In this document: piece by piece, positions 18,495 to 29,500 of the stretch | How positions within the stretch are numbered: the stretch's first letter is position 1 | Layout: the number at the start of each line of letters is the position of its first letter | Assembly: GCF_030409875.1 (NCBI RefSeq) | Contig: NZ_JAUFQR010000001.1 | Span: 62,001-126,000 of the forward strand | Source of the DNA: Chryseobacterium tructae | GTDB taxonomy: Bacteria; Bacteroidota; Bacteroidia; Flavobacteriales; Weeksellaceae | Direction: 5' to 3' | Length of the DNA stretch: 64,000 bases | The notes under the pieces: generated by a model | Databases searched by the model: none | What the model was told of the DNA's origin: nothing | Seen by the model: only the letters and a program-made list of their open reading frames with translations | Translations under genes and position numbers: made by a program

Positions 18495-19793
18495 ATGAGT
18501 ACTGCTTCACATCAGATTGGCTGGAAAACAGCCGCAGCCATTGTCGTTTCCAATATGATAGGAACAGGAATCTTCACAACCCTTGGATTCCAGCTATCCG
18601 ATATCACCAATACTTACAGTATTTTCCTTTTATGGATCATTGGTGGAATTCTTGCCTTGTTCGGAGCCTTTTGCTATGCCGAATTAGGTTCCCATTTTAA
18701 AGGAAATGGGGGGGATTTTATCTATCTTAAAGAAACATATCATCCTTTATTCGGATACCTTATAAGTTGGATTTCTCTGATTATCGGATTTTCCTCACCC
18801 GTGGCGCTAGCAGCTTTGGCTATGTCAAAATATCTTTCTGTATTTGATTATTCTTTTGGAAATGGCTTTGCAATTGCCGCTATATTTTTAGTCGCTATTA
18901 CCTTGTCATTCAGTTTAAAGACTTCAAGCCGGTTCCATAATTTTTTTACGTTCATCAAGATTGCCTTTATTATTGTTCTGGTGATTCTGGGAGTAGGATT
19001 ATCAAACTCACCACAAATTGGGAATAGCCTGAACTTCAGTGACAGCTGGCAGAATGAGATAATGCTTCCTGCCTTTGCTACCTCACTGGTTTTCGTTACC
19101 TATTCCTACACCGGATGGAATTCAGCCTCCTATATTGCCGGAGAAATAAAAGATGTTCAGAAGAGTCTTCCTAAATCACTGATTATAGGAACTGTTTTTG
19201 TGACCGTAAGTTATATTCTGGTCAACTACATTATGCTGAAACATGCTCCGGTAAGTCAATTGGCAGGGAAAGAGGATGTAATGGGTGAGGCAGCTGTGAA
19301 TATGCTTGGACTTTCCTTTGGGAAAATTGTAAATATTTTTATTGCATTACAACTGGTGGCAACAATCAGTGGATATTTATGGGTAGGATCAAGATTAACC
19401 CAGGCTTTTGCAAAAGAAACCCGTATCTGGAAACCTCTTTCCGTAGGGAACAAAAAAGGAATTCCGGTAAGAGCCATCTTTGCTCATGCAATTATTGCAA
19501 CGATCATTATTTTGACCGGAAGTTTCAAGGAAATTTTTGTTTACACTGCATTTATCCTTCAACTATTTGCCAGTTTAGCGATTTCAACAGTGTATTTCCT
19601 TAAAAAGAAAGATCGAAAAATATTTAAATCCAATGCCTTCTATATTTTCCCCACTGTTTTCTTATTATTCAGTGCTTATATTCTGTACTTTACCTTTATT
19701 CATAACCCTAAAGAAAGTTTAATCGGATTAGGAATTATTGCTGTAGGGCTCATTTTATATTGGATTGACAGAAGCCTTTCGAAAGAAGGTTAA
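18495..19793 (+). CDS. APC family amino acid permease
   Basis: Inner-membrane amino acid transporter of 432 aa with about 12 membrane segments. The APC superfamily signature is at the N-terminus: 'AAAIVVSNMIGTGIFTTLGF' with the GTGIF helix-break motif, and 'GGILALFGAFCYAELGSHF' follows. It begins 7 nt after the receptor stop, so the two are co-transcribed behind the SAM-I riboswitch. Receptor plus permease would carry a substrate across both membranes. Methionine is the simplest guess, from the riboswitch; the sequence alone does not fix specificity. Confidence 0.92.
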   Translation: MSTASHQIGWKTAAAIVVSNMIGTGIFTTLGFQLSDITNTYSIFLLWIIGGILALFGAFCYAELGSHFKGNGGDFIYLKETYHPLFGYLISWISLIIGFSSPVALAALAMSKYLSVFDYSFGNGFAIAAIFLVAITLSFSLKTSSRFHNFFTFIKIAFIIVLVILGVGLSNSPQIGNSLNFSDSWQNEIMLPAFATSLVFVTYSYTGWNSASYIAGEIKDVQKSLPKSLIIGTVFVTVSYILVNYIMLKHAPVSQLAGKEDVMGEAAVNMLGLSFGKIVNIFIALQLVATISGYLWVGSRLTQAFAKETRIWKPLSVGNKKGIPVRAIFAHAIIATIIILTGSFKEIFVYTAFILQLFASLAISTVYFLKKKDRKIFKSNAFYIFPTVFLLFSAYILYFTFIHNPKESLIGLGIIAVGLILYWIDRSLSKEG

Positions 19794-19914
19794 AAAGTAT
19801 ATTGAAAACATAAAAAAGCGGATCGGCCAATTTGTAAATACATCTTTTTATCATTTTATTCCCTTGATCCCTAATGCTCAAAAATTTATACTTTAATTTT
19901 GAATTTATAATCCT

Positions 19915-19922
19915 TATCTTTG
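19915..19922 (+). promoter_or_regulatory. Promoter -7 box for prfA
   Basis: TATCTTTG matches TAnnTTTG, 20 bp before the prfA start codon. Confidence 0.55.
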
Positions 19923-19941
19923 CACCCACAAAAATTCGACA

Positions 19942-21027
19942 ATGTCTAAATCATTAATTCCAAAATTAGAAGCTATAAAACAAAGATATAATGAGGTTGC
20001 AGACCTTATTATACAGCCTGATGTCATTTCAGACCAAAAAAGATATTCTTCTTTGAACAAAGAATATAGTGATTTGGGAAAAATTGTAAGAGTTTACGAT
20101 CAGTATAAAGGTGCTTTAGACAGCATCGAGGAATCTGACGAAATTATTGCGGATGGCTCAGATAGAGATCTTGTAGATCTTGCAAAAGAAGAGAAACTGG
20201 AAGCGCAGTCCAAAATTCCTGGATTAGAAGAAGAGCTTAAGGTGCTATTGATTCCTAAAGATCCTGCCGATGACAAAAACGTTATCGTTGAATTACGTGC
20301 CGGAACAGGAGGTGATGAAGCTGCTATCTTTGTAGAAGACGTGTACAGAATGTATACCATGTATTTCAAAACAAAAGGATGGAGACATGAAGTAACAGAT
20401 TCTAACGAAGCTGCCAAAGGATACAAGGAATTGATCATGAAAGTGGAGGGAGAAGGAGTATATGGAATCATGAAATTCGAATCCGGAGTGCACCGTGTAC
20501 AACGTGTACCGGAAACAGAATCTCAAGGTAGAGTTCACACATCTGCCATTACAATAGCTGTTTTACCGGAAGCGGAAGAAGTAGACTTTGAACTGAACCC
20601 TGCCGATATTGAAATGCAGACATCGCGTTCAGGAGGTGCCGGAGGTCAGAACGTAAACAAGGTTGAGACGAAAGTACAATTGACTCACAAACCTTCAGGG
20701 TTGGTAGTCGTTTGTCAACAGGCTCGTTCTCAGCTGGCAAACCGTGAATTGGCAATGGAAATGCTAAGAACTAAGCTATACGATATCGAACTTCAAAAAG
20801 TACAAGGAGATATTGCAGCACAACGTAAATCTATGGTTTCCACAGGTGACCGTTCTGCAAAAATTAAAACGTACAACTATCCACAAGGAAGAGTAACAGA
20901 TCACAGAATCAACAAATCAATGTATAATCTGGATGCTTACATGAATGGAGATATTTCTGAAATGATTGATGCCGTAATTATGGCTGAGAATGCAGAAAAA
21001 ATGAAGGGAGAAGAAGAAAACTACTAA
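19942..21027 (+). CDS. prfA: Peptide chain release factor 1
   Basis: Class I release factor that terminates translation at UAA and UAG. At 361 aa it is full length. The peptidyl-tRNA hydrolysis motif GGQ is at residues 234-236 within '[20 protein letters not shown]', and the domain 1/2 features '[20 protein letters not shown]' and '[20 protein letters not shown]' are canonical. '[19 protein letters not shown]' near the C-terminus is typical of RF1. It has its own promoter box and a strong terminator. A divergent relative, prfH, lies at 33.7 kb. Confidence 0.98.
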   Translation: MSKSLIPKLEAIKQRYNEVADLIIQPDVISDQKRYSSLNKEYSDLGKIVRVYDQYKGALDSIEESDEIIADGSDRDLVDLAKEEKLEAQSKIPGLEEELKVLLIPKDPADDKNVIVELRAGTGGDEAAIFVEDVYRMYTMYFKTKGWRHEVTDSNEAAKGYKELIMKVEGEGVYGIMKFESGVHRVQRVPETESQGRVHTSAITIAVLPEAEEVDFELNPADIEMQTSRSGGAGGQNVNKVETKVQLTHKPSGLVVVCQQARSQLANRELAMEMLRTKLYDIELQKVQGDIAAQRKSMVSTGDRSAKIKTYNYPQGRVTDHRINKSMYNLDAYMNGDISEMIDAVIMAENAEKMKGEEENY

Positions 21028-21047
21028 GAGTTTCAAAAAAATATAAT

Positions 21048-21078
21048 AAAGCCTCTGATTTTTTCAGAGGCTTTTCTT
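21048..21078 (+). terminator. Terminator after prfA
   Basis: The 11-bp stem AAAGCCTCTGA/TCAGAGGCTTT is followed by a T-rich stretch. Confidence 0.88.
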
Positions 21079-21110
21079 TTCAACATACAATGAATTCAAA
21101 TTATTAAACT

Positions 21111-21776
21111 ATGAAAAACTACAAAATTATTTTTTTACTGTTACTCACGATGATGGGGCAGCAGCTTACAGCACAGACAGAAGTAAAGAAACCAAAAGAA
21201 GTATTTGAACTCTTCTTCGGATCTTTTTTGAATAATGATGAAGCTACCCGTCTTAAGCTGAATTATTATCTGAGACCTACTGTTGAAGGGAAAGATGCTT
21301 TTGACATCAACTTTAAGGAAAATGCAGACGCAATGGTAAAATCAAGTGCAGAAGGTTTTCTTTCCGTATTTCCTAAAGCGGCTGCTTCAGCTTGTCAAAA
21401 AGAAGCAGAAGATTATTTCAAAGTTTTATTTACTAATTTCAGGAATGCTAAGCTTACCATTAAGAGTATTAACGTTGTTCAGAATGAATATATAGAAGAC
21501 CAGAAAATTGCTGAGGTGAAGTATACAGTAAGCTTTAAAGTGCCGGCTACTCCAACGCCGGAACCTAATGTAGAGCCTAAAAAAGTAAAAGCTGATGATC
21601 TGAAAAAATATATACTTCAAATGACTCAGAATCTTAGCAATGCTGATAAAACAATCACTACAGACCAGGAGTTTAGTCTATATGAGCTGAAGGAAGGCGA
21701 TAAAATCTACTACTGGAACGGAAGTCCGGATCAAATTGTAACCAATCTTACCGATTTCTATTTTGATAGCTTATAA
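21111..21776 (+). CDS. Exported protein of unknown function
   Basis: A 221-aa protein with a signal peptide ('FLLLLTMMGQQLTAQ', cleavage near residue 22). The mature part begins with 'PKEVFELFFGSFLNNDEATR', and later has a beta-rich stretch 'EVKYTVSFKVPATPTPEP'. The overall pattern (secreted, one helical pair, then strands carrying a 'K...Y...F.V' rhythm) is reminiscent of NTF2-like/DUF4878 lipoproteins, but I cannot assign a family. Flanked on both sides by terminators, so it is transcribed alone. Confidence 0.75.
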   Translation: MKNYKIIFLLLLTMMGQQLTAQTEVKKPKEVFELFFGSFLNNDEATRLKLNYYLRPTVEGKDAFDINFKENADAMVKSSAEGFLSVFPKAAASACQKEAEDYFKVLFTNFRNAKLTIKSINVVQNEYIEDQKIAEVKYTVSFKVPATPTPEPNVEPKKVKADDLKKYILQMTQNLSNADKTITTDQEFSLYELKEGDKIYYWNGSPDQIVTNLTDFYFDSL

Positions 21777-21812
21777 TCAGTGATGGGTTGACTAATAGCT
21801 CATTAAATAATT

Positions 21813-21842
21813 AAAAGTCTCAGAAAATTGAGACTTTTTTTA
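21813..21842 (+). terminator. Terminator after the exported protein
   Basis: The stem AAAAGTCTCA/TGAGACTTTT (21813-21822 with 21829-21838) is followed by T residues. Confidence 0.88.
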
Positions 21843-21858
21843 TTTCACATACTTTATG

Positions 21859-21866
21859 TATTTTTG
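21859..21866 (+). promoter_or_regulatory. Promoter -7 box for the S9 peptidase
   Basis: TATTTTTG lies 17 bp upstream of the start codon at 21883. Confidence 0.5.
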
Positions 21867-21882
21867 ATAAAAACTGTTCAGT

Positions 21883-23985
21883 ATGAATTTTAAACCTATG
21901 TTATTAACGGCTGGAGTTCTGTTTTCAGCATCTTTTTACTCTCAAACAATGAATTATCCAAAAGCATTAAAGGGTGCTCAAACCGATACTTATTTTGGAA
22001 CCGCAGTTTCAGATCCGTACAGAGATCTTGAAAATGATTCTGATGCCACTAAAAAATGGGTAGATGAAGAAGTTGCGTATAGCCAGAATTACCTTTCAAA
22101 AATTCCTTTCAGAGATAAAATCAAAAGCCAATTGAAAGACATCTGGAATTATGAGAAAATTTCAGCCCCTTTCAAAGAAGGAGATTATACCTATTATTCA
22201 AAGAATGATGGATTACAGGCACAATCTGTTTTGTACAGAACCAATAATAAGACCAAGACTACAGAAGTATTTTTAGATCCGAATAAATTTTCAGAAAAAG
22301 GAACTACCTCGTTATCTAACCTTTCTTTCAACAAAAAAGGAAATCTTGCAGCGTATTCTATTTCAGAAGGCGGAAGCGACTGGAATAAGATCATTATTAT
22401 TGATGCTGTTACCAAAAAACAGATTGATGAAACCTTAGTCGATGTAAAATTCAGTGGAATTGCATGGCAGAATGATGAAGGATTCTATTACTCAAGCTAT
22501 GATAAACCGAAAGAAGGAACAGTGCTTTCCGGAATGACAGATAAGCATAAAGTGTATTTTCATAAGTTGGGAACTAAACAATCTGAGGATAAGCTGATCT
22601 TCGGTGGAGAAAAGACTCCAAGAAGATATCTGGGAGCAAGTGTTTCGGATGATCAAAGATACTTGATTATCTCAGCAGCCAATGCAACCAACGGAAATGA
22701 GTTGTTTATAAAAGATTTGAAAAAAGGAGGTGACTTTGTACAAATCAATAAAGGATTTGATATCAATGCACACATTGTAGATACTCAAGGTGATGAGCTT
22801 TTCATTTCTACAGATAAAGATGCACCAAATATGCGTCTTGTAAAAACAACAATCAGCAACCCAGCTCCGGAAACATGGAAAGATGTAATTCCGCAAACGG
22901 AAAATGTATTGGGAATCTCTTCAGGTGGCGGATATTTCTTTGCAACTTATATGGTAGATGCTATAGACCAGGTAAAACAATACGATAAAGCCGGAAAACT
23001 GATCAGAGAGATTGCACTTCCTGGAAAAGGAAATATTTCAGGTTTTGGAGGAAAAGAAAAAGAGAAAGATATTTATTATTCTTTCAGCAATTATATTACT
23101 CCGGGAACTACTTACAAGTATAATGTAGATTCTGGGAAATCTGAAGTGTATCAAAAGCCAAAAGTGAAATTCAATCCGGATGATTATGTTTCTGAGCAAG
23201 TATTCTATACTTCTAAAGATGGAACAAAAGTACCGATGATGATCAATTATAAGAAAGGTACTAAGCTTGATGGTAAAAACCCAACTATTTTATATTCTTA
23301 TGGTGGATTCAATATCAGTTTACAGCCGTCTTTCTCAGTAGTGAACGCGATCTGGATGGAAAATGGAGGTATCTATGCTGTACCAAACATCCGTGGTGGT
23401 GGTGAATATGGTAAAAAATGGCATGATGCCGGAACAAAAATGCAGAAAAGAAATGTTTTTGAAGACTTTATTGCTGCAGGAGAATATTTGCAAAGTAAAG
23501 GCTATACTTCAAAAGAATATATGGCGCTTTCAGGAAGATCGAACGGAGGTTTATTGGTAGGAGCAACGATGACTTTACGTCCTGACTTGGCAAGAGTAGC
23601 CTTCCCAGGAGTTGGCGTATTGGATATGTTAAGATATAACAAGTTTACAGCAGGTGCAGGTTGGGCTTATGACTACGGAACAGCAGAAGACAACAAAGAA
23701 ATGTTTGAATATTTGAAATCTTATTCACCTGTACACAACGTAAAAGCAAAAACATGTTATCCATCTACCATGATTATCACGAGTGATCATGATGACAGGG
23801 TAGTTCCTGCTCACTCCTTCAAGTTTGGTGCAGAGCTTCAGGAAAAACAAGCTTGTAAGAATCCTATTTTGTTAAGAATTGAGAAGAATGCAGGCCATGG
23901 CGCTGGAAGATCAACAGATCAGGTGATTGGTGAAAATGCAGATCTGATATCATTTGCTTTGTATGAGATGGGAATAAAGAAATAG
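21883..23985 (+). CDS. Prolyl oligopeptidase family serine peptidase (S9A)
   Basis: Serine peptidase cutting short peptides after proline, probably periplasmic because of a signal peptide ('LLTAGVLFSASFYSQ'). The N-terminal beta-propeller (about 90-420) is followed by an alpha/beta-hydrolase domain. The catalytic triad is visible: Ser553 in 'SGRSNGGLLVGA', Asp at 637-638 in 'SDHDDRVVPAHSFKF', and His672 in 'AGHGAGRSTDQV'. Family signatures 'YSYGGFNISLQPSF' and 'PNIRGGGEYGKKWH' are present. At 700 aa it has full S9A length. Prolyl endopeptidases from Elizabethkingia/Chryseobacterium relatives are of this type. Confidence 0.96.
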   Translation: MNFKPMLLTAGVLFSASFYSQTMNYPKALKGAQTDTYFGTAVSDPYRDLENDSDATKKWVDEEVAYSQNYLSKIPFRDKIKSQLKDIWNYEKISAPFKEGDYTYYSKNDGLQAQSVLYRTNNKTKTTEVFLDPNKFSEKGTTSLSNLSFNKKGNLAAYSISEGGSDWNKIIIIDAVTKKQIDETLVDVKFSGIAWQNDEGFYYSSYDKPKEGTVLSGMTDKHKVYFHKLGTKQSEDKLIFGGEKTPRRYLGASVSDDQRYLIISAANATNGNELFIKDLKKGGDFVQINKGFDINAHIVDTQGDELFISTDKDAPNMRLVKTTISNPAPETWKDVIPQTENVLGISSGGGYFFATYMVDAIDQVKQYDKAGKLIREIALPGKGNISGFGGKEKEKDIYYSFSNYITPGTTYKYNVDSGKSEVYQKPKVKFNPDDYVSEQVFYTSKDGTKVPMMINYKKGTKLDGKNPTILYSYGGFNISLQPSFSVVNAIWMENGGIYAVPNIRGGGEYGKKWHDAGTKMQKRNVFEDFIAAGEYLQSKGYTSKEYMALSGRSNGGLLVGATMTLRPDLARVAFPGVGVLDMLRYNKFTAGAGWAYDYGTAEDNKEMFEYLKSYSPVHNVKAKTCYPSTMIITSDHDDRVVPAHSFKFGAELQEKQACKNPILLRIEKNAGHGAGRSTDQVIGENADLISFALYEMGIKK

Positions 23986-24009
23986 TGCTTAAAAAGTAAA
24001 ATATTTAAG

Positions 24010-24045
24010 AAACGGCTAATTTTATTAAAAGTTAGTCGTTTTTTT
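24010..24045 (+). terminator. Terminator after the S9 peptidase
   Basis: The stem AAACGGCTAA / TTAGTCGTTT (24010-24019 with 24032-24041, one G-U pair) is followed by a T tract. Confidence 0.8.
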
Positions 24046-24122
24046 GTGTTTAGTTATGTTTATAATTCTTATTTTTATCGCGGATATTTAAAGTTTATTA
24101 ATTCTAGATTAATTAAGTAATT

Positions 24123-27100
24123 ATGAAAAAAAGAATTTTACTAGTTTGTGCATTGGCAGCAGGGCTGTCTAGCTTTAATGCACAGAGGTGGACGCCAGCC
24201 TCACAAAAGACGTCTGAAATCAGAAAAGAAGTAGAGGTTCAGTATTCTTATAGAATAGATTTACAATCCCTTAGGAATACTTTAAAAGGAGCTGTAGAAA
24301 CAGGAAAAGGAGCTCAGGCAGTCATTGTTTCTCTACCTACAGCAGAAGGAAAAATTGAACAATTTGCTGTATATAGTGATCCTGTAATGGAGAAATCTTT
24401 AGCAGATAAATATCAGTTAGGTTCTTATGTTGGAGTAGGCGTGGACGATCCAGGTAAATACTTAAGATTCAGTACTTCTCCTACAGAAATACAATCCATG
24501 ATTATTAAAGATGGAAAATTCCAGTTTATAGAGCCTATTACTAAGGATAAGCAAGTATATGGAGTTTTCTATAAAACAAACAGAACGGAAGGAGAACACG
24601 GGTTTGATTGTTCTACAGACGAAAAAAACCTGAAAGATATAAAAGGGTTAGAGGCGAACGGAAAAAAAAATCTTTCTAATGTAGGGATTACAAGCAGACC
24701 TTCAAGCACAAAATTCAGAACTTATAGATTAGCTATTTCAGTTACAGGAGAATATACACAATATTTTATGAATCTGGCGGGTGTACCAGCTACAGCTACA
24801 GATGATGAGAAGAGAGCTCCTGCACTTGTAGCAATCAATAACACGATGAGCCGTGTAAATGGAGTATTCCAAAAAGATTTTGGAATCAAATTGCTTGTTC
24901 AGAATTTTCCAAGTGTTATTTATACTGATCCAACTGCTGATCCATATTCTGCTGCTGATGCAGGATCTGCTGGCGCATGGAATCTGGAACTTCAACAAGC
25001 ATTGACAGCACAGGTAACCAATGCGAATTACGACATTGGTCATTTATTTGGTGCTGCAGGAGGTGGAGGTAACGCTGGATGTATAGGATGTATATGTGTT
25101 GATCCTACTACAGCGACTCCAAAAGGGAAAGGATCAGGATTTACTTCTCCATATAGCGCAATCCCAAGTGGGGATTCATTTGATATCGATTATGTTGCTC
25201 ACGAAATGGGACACCAATTAGGAGGAAATCATACCTTCTCCAATGTGTCTGAAGGAAGTGGAGCTAACGTAGAACCGGGTGGAGGAACTACCATTATGGC
25301 CTATGCCGGAATTACAAGTGATAATGTTCAATCGGCTTCTGATGCTTATTTCCATTATAAGTCTATTGATCAGATTTTAACCAACTTGGAAGGAAAGCCT
25401 GAAACATGTGGTACTTCAACTCAGATTACAACCAATACCCCACCTGTAATAGCTGCACCAACAGCTTATACAGTCCCTTTAGGAACAGCATACTATCTTG
25501 AGACATCTGCTACAGATGCAGAAGGAGATGCCCTTAATTATACATGGGAACAAAATGATAGCGTAACAAACCTGGCATCAATCTCCGGGGATAGCGGATG
25601 GGGATATAACCCTCAAGGTGCTTTAACAAGATCCCGTTTCGGAACAGCTAGTGGAAGAAGGTACTTCCCAAGTTTCCCATTAGTTATGAACGGAATTTTA
25701 ACGAATAGAACAGATCCCGCAAATCCTGTAAACACGAATTGGGAAACGGTATCTTATATTCCTAGAACTCTACGTTATGCAATAACTGTAAGAGATCAGA
25801 ATGCTCAGAATCCAATGTTGTCTTCTACAGAGGTGAATACAGTTATCGGAGCTGATGGACCATTTAAATTTAACGGTCTTACAACATCTTCAGTTTTGTA
25901 TAAAAATGCAAATAACGTTATCCAATGGGAAGTTGCGAATACAAATAATGCGCCCTATAACTCACCAAACGTAAAAATAGATTATACTGCTGATAATGGT
26001 GCTACATGGACGGATCTTATTGCTTCTACTCCTAACACAGGAAGCTATACTGCTCAGATGCCAACTACGATTACTACGCCAATCAAGTTAAGAATATCTT
26101 CTATTGGAAATGTATTCTATGCTGTTTCACCTGCAATTACTGTTGCTGATGCACCTACTTCTACTACAGCTGCTCCAGTTGGAGTTTCAACAATAGGAAC
26201 AGAGATATTCAAAACTACAGCAAGAGTGTCTTGGAATAGTGTACCTGGTAGCACTTACTCTATCAATTATAGAAAAGTAGGAGCTTCAAACTGGTTAAAT
26301 GCAACAAGCCCAACAAACTCAGTGCAGTTAACAGCACTTGAAGATGAGACTAACTACGAAGTACAAGTGGCTGCTGTGGTAAACTCTGTTGCTGGAGCAT
26401 TCTCTAATACATATGCATTCAAAACAAAAGGCTTGACAACAGGTGTTGACTATTGTATTGTCAATAGCGGAACATCTTATGTAGGAGCCATCAGAAGAGT
26501 AACAGTATCTAACATTCTTTATGATGATAGCTCATTAAGATCATACAAAGATTTATCTCAAGATCCGACTAAAATTATAAACCTTGTTCAAGGTAGCCCA
26601 TATGACCTGACTCCTGTAGTTAGACAATCATATAGTAATGGATCTGTTCCTCTTAATCTTTCTGTATGGATTGACTATAATAGAAACGGAACATTTGAAG
26701 CATCAGAAAGAGTAATTTCTGTTGGCGGAACGTTCCTAATGGAAGTGTTACTTTTGGACCACAGAACTTTATTGTTCCTACTACTACTTACTTTGGGGAT
26801 AAGTTGTTAAGAATGAGGGTGATCTCTAAGTATAATACAGCAGCATTAACCAATCCATGTGGAACTATTACATCTGGTGGTGGTGGTGTTATGGACTTCT
26901 CTGTAAAAATTACAGGAACGTTAGGAACAGACGAAGTAAGAGGTACAAAAGCATCTTCAGAAGTTTCTCTTTATCCAAACCCTGCAGATACTTTCGTAGA
27001 AGTTAAAAACCTTACAGGTAAAGCAGATTACAAAATCTACTCTGCTGACGGAAGATTAATTCAGGAAGGTCAGATTGACGGACAGAGAATTAATGTTGCT

Positions 27101-27178
27101 TCATTAATCAAAGGAATGTATGTTGTTACAATCAAAGATGATAAAAACACTTACAATACAAAACTTATTAAAAAATAA
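24123..27178 (+). CDS. Secreted reprolysin-like zinc metallopeptidase, FnIII, GEVED, T9SS tail (frameshift at ~26735)
   Basis: Secreted protease of about 1018 aa. It has a signal peptide ('LVCALAAGLSSFNAQ') and a propeptide to about 195. The metzincin catalytic domain carries the zinc motif HEMGHQLGGNH beginning at H360 and a Met-turn 'TIMAYAG'. A Cys-rich loop 'GNAGCIGCICVDPT' sits just before it. A fibronectin III domain ('TTARVSWNSVPGSTYSINYR', about 690-775) and a GEVED domain ('SVWIDYNRNGTFEASERV') follow, then a T9SS type A tail ('VSLYPNPADTFVEV'). One C is missing at 26735-26736. Restoring it turns 'GGTFLMEVLL' into 'GGTFPNGSVTFGPQNF' and joins the sorting tail. Ends in a strong terminator. 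Confidence 0.92.
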
Positions 27179-27196
27179 TAAGACCAGATAATTTGC

Positions 27197-27229
27197 AAAA
27201 AGGCCGGGCATTTGCCCGGCCTTTTCTTT
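27197..27229 (+). terminator. Strong GC-rich terminator
   Basis: AAAAGGCCGGGCA pairs with TGCCCGGCCTTTT; a T-rich run follows. Confidence 0.95.
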
Positions 27230-27315
27230 AGGTAACGTTCATAAAAACTGATTGTTAACAGAAGTTTCGTGTTTCGTTCAAAAAAATTAACTTTACGGAG
27301 ACAAAAATTATTGGA

Positions 27316-29445
27316 ATGCGAAAAACAATTTCTGTGAAAAAGCCTGATTTTAATGTATTACCTCTGGAAAGAGAAGTTTACAACTTTGAAAAAGACGGAC
27401 TGGAACTTAAATCATCCTATGAAAAAAAGGATGTAAAAGATGAAACATTAACACAGACTTCTCCGGGAATTGAACCTTACCTGAGAGGCCCGTATTCCAC
27501 CATGTATGTTCAAAAACCATGGACGATCCGTCAGTATGCCGGGTTCTCCACAGCGGAAGAATCCAATGCCTTTTACAGAAGAAATCTTGCTGCAGGACAA
27601 AAAGGTCTTTCCGTAGCCTTTGACCTTGCTACACACAGAGGATATGATTCTGACCACGCAAGAGTAGTAGGAGACGTAGGAAAAGCTGGTGTTGCCATCG
27701 ATTCAGTGGAAGATATGAAGATATTGTTTAATGAAATTCCATTAGATCAGATCTCTGTTTCTATGACCATGAATGGTGCTGTACTTCCAATTCTGTCTTT
27801 CTATATCGTAGCAGCAGAAGAACAAGGTGTAAAACAGGAGCTGCTTTCAGGAACGATTCAAAACGATATTCTGAAAGAGTTTATGGTAAGAAATACCTAT
27901 ATCTACCCACCCGCTCCATCCATGAAGATCATTGCCGATATTTTTGAATATACTTCACAGAACATTCCGAAATTTAACTCTATTTCTATTTCAGGATATC
28001 ATATGCAGGAAGCAGGAGCCACCCCGGTATTGGAGATGGCTTACACCCTGGCAGACGGTCTGGAATATGTAAGAACAGGAATTAAAGCAGGAATGAATGT
28101 AGATGATTTCGCCCCTCGTTTATCATTTTTCTGGGCGATTGGTATGAATCACTTCATGGAAATTGCTAAAATGCGTGCTGCAAGATATATCTGGACTCAT
28201 CTTTTAAAACAGTTTAACCCTCAGAATCCAAAATCTTTAGCTTTAAGAACCCACTCTCAAACCTCAGGGTGGTCATTAACGGAACAAGAACCTTTTAATA
28301 ATATTACAAGAACTGCTATTGAAGCATTGTCTTCAGCGTTAGGAGGAACACAATCACTCCATACCAATGCATTGGATGAAGCCATTGCTCTTCCTACTGA
28401 CTATTCAGCCAAAATTGCAAGAAATACACAGATCATTCTTCAGCAGGAAAGCGGAATATGCGATGTCGTAGATCCAATGGGAGGAAGTAACCTTGTAGAA
28501 AGCCTTACTCAGCAGATGATTGAAGAGGCGATGAGGTATATTGATGAAGTAGAGCAGGAAGGAGGAATGACGAAAGCAATTGAAGCAGGTATTCCAAAAA
28601 TGAGAATTGAAGAAGCTGCTGCTAAAAAGCAAGCCAAGATCGATAGTGGTGAGGAATTTATTATTGGAGTAAACTCATTTAAATCCTCATTAAAACAAGA
28701 TGGAATCGAGATTCTGGATATTGATAATACAGAAGTTCGCAGAAAGCAAATAGAACGATTAAATACCATCAAAGAAGAGAGAAATGCTGACGCAGTAACA
28801 GAAATTCTAAATGAAATCCGAGAAAGTGCAAAAACAGGAAAAGGAAACTTGTTAGCACTGTGTATTGAGGCGGCAAGAAGAAGAGTTACCCTTGGTGAAA
28901 TGAGTGATGCTATGGAAGAAACCTTCGGAAGATACAAAGCAAACATTAAAACAATATCTGGAGTATACGCTATGAATGCCGGAAAAAACGAATACTTTGA
29001 AAAAGCTCTTCATCTGACTCAGAAATTTGAAGAAGAAGAAGGACGCCGCCCAAGAATCATGGTCGCTAAAATGGGACAGGATGGGCACGACAGAGGAGCA
29101 AAAGTAGTAGCAACAGCATTTGCTGATATGGGGTTTGATGTAGATGTGGCTCCATTATTCCAAACACCGGAAGAAGTAGCGAAACAAGCCGTAGAAAACG
29201 ACATTCACATTCTGGGAGTATCTTCATTGGCTGCCGGACATAAAACATTAGTTCCTCAAGTAGTAGGAGAATTGAAAAAGCTGGGAGCAGATGATGTGGC
29301 CATAGTAGTAGGTGGAGTAATTCCACAACAGGATTATGAATTCCTTTATGCTAATGGTGCTGACTTCATTTTTGGCCCCGGAACCAACCTTCCAAAATGT
29401 GCCGTAGAAATTTTAGAGAGATTATTAGCTCAGTCCGCTGACTAA
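27316..29445 (+). CDS. scpA: Methylmalonyl-CoA mutase, large/single-chain type
   Basis: Adenosylcobalamin-dependent enzyme interconverting succinyl-CoA and (R)-methylmalonyl-CoA, used in propionate metabolism. The N-terminal catalytic barrel shows '[22 protein letters not shown]' and '[20 protein letters not shown]' (substrate-binding Tyr and Arg), plus '[19 protein letters not shown]'. The C-terminal B12 domain carries the DxHxxG motif (D589, His591, G594) in '[17 protein letters not shown]', where His591 would be the lower cobalt ligand. At 709 aa it is the MutB/ScpA length. Its chaperone GTPase MeaB is at 41.4 kb. No small subunit gene is adjacent upstream. Confidence 0.97.
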   Translation: MRKTISVKKPDFNVLPLEREVYNFEKDGLELKSSYEKKDVKDETLTQTSPGIEPYLRGPYSTMYVQKPWTIRQYAGFSTAEESNAFYRRNLAAGQKGLSVAFDLATHRGYDSDHARVVGDVGKAGVAIDSVEDMKILFNEIPLDQISVSMTMNGAVLPILSFYIVAAEEQGVKQELLSGTIQNDILKEFMVRNTYIYPPAPSMKIIADIFEYTSQNIPKFNSISISGYHMQEAGATPVLEMAYTLADGLEYVRTGIKAGMNVDDFAPRLSFFWAIGMNHFMEIAKMRAARYIWTHLLKQFNPQNPKSLALRTHSQTSGWSLTEQEPFNNITRTAIEALSSALGGTQSLHTNALDEAIALPTDYSAKIARNTQIILQQESGICDVVDPMGGSNLVESLTQQMIEEAMRYIDEVEQEGGMTKAIEAGIPKMRIEEAAAKKQAKIDSGEEFIIGVNSFKSSLKQDGIEILDIDNTEVRRKQIERLNTIKEERNADAVTEILNEIRESAKTGKGNLLALCIEAARRRVTLGEMSDAMEETFGRYKANIKTISGVYAMNAGKNEYFEKALHLTQKFEEEEGRRPRIMVAKMGQDGHDRGAKVVATAFADMGFDVDVAPLFQTPEEVAKQAVENDIHILGVSSLAAGHKTLVPQVVGELKKLGADDVAIVVGGVIPQQDYEFLYANGADFIFGPGTNLPKCAVEILERLLAQSAD

Positions 29446-29466
29446 TCCTTCTGTTCAATAATAAAC

Positions 29467-29500
29467 AAGGCTGTTTCAAAATTTGAAACAGCCTTTATTT
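29467..29500. terminator. Bidirectional terminator between the mutase and the lipoprotein gene
   Basis: A 14-bp perfect stem, AAGGCTGTTTCAAA with TTTGAAACAGCCTT, separates two convergent genes; T-rich flanks lie on both sides. Confidence 0.9.
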
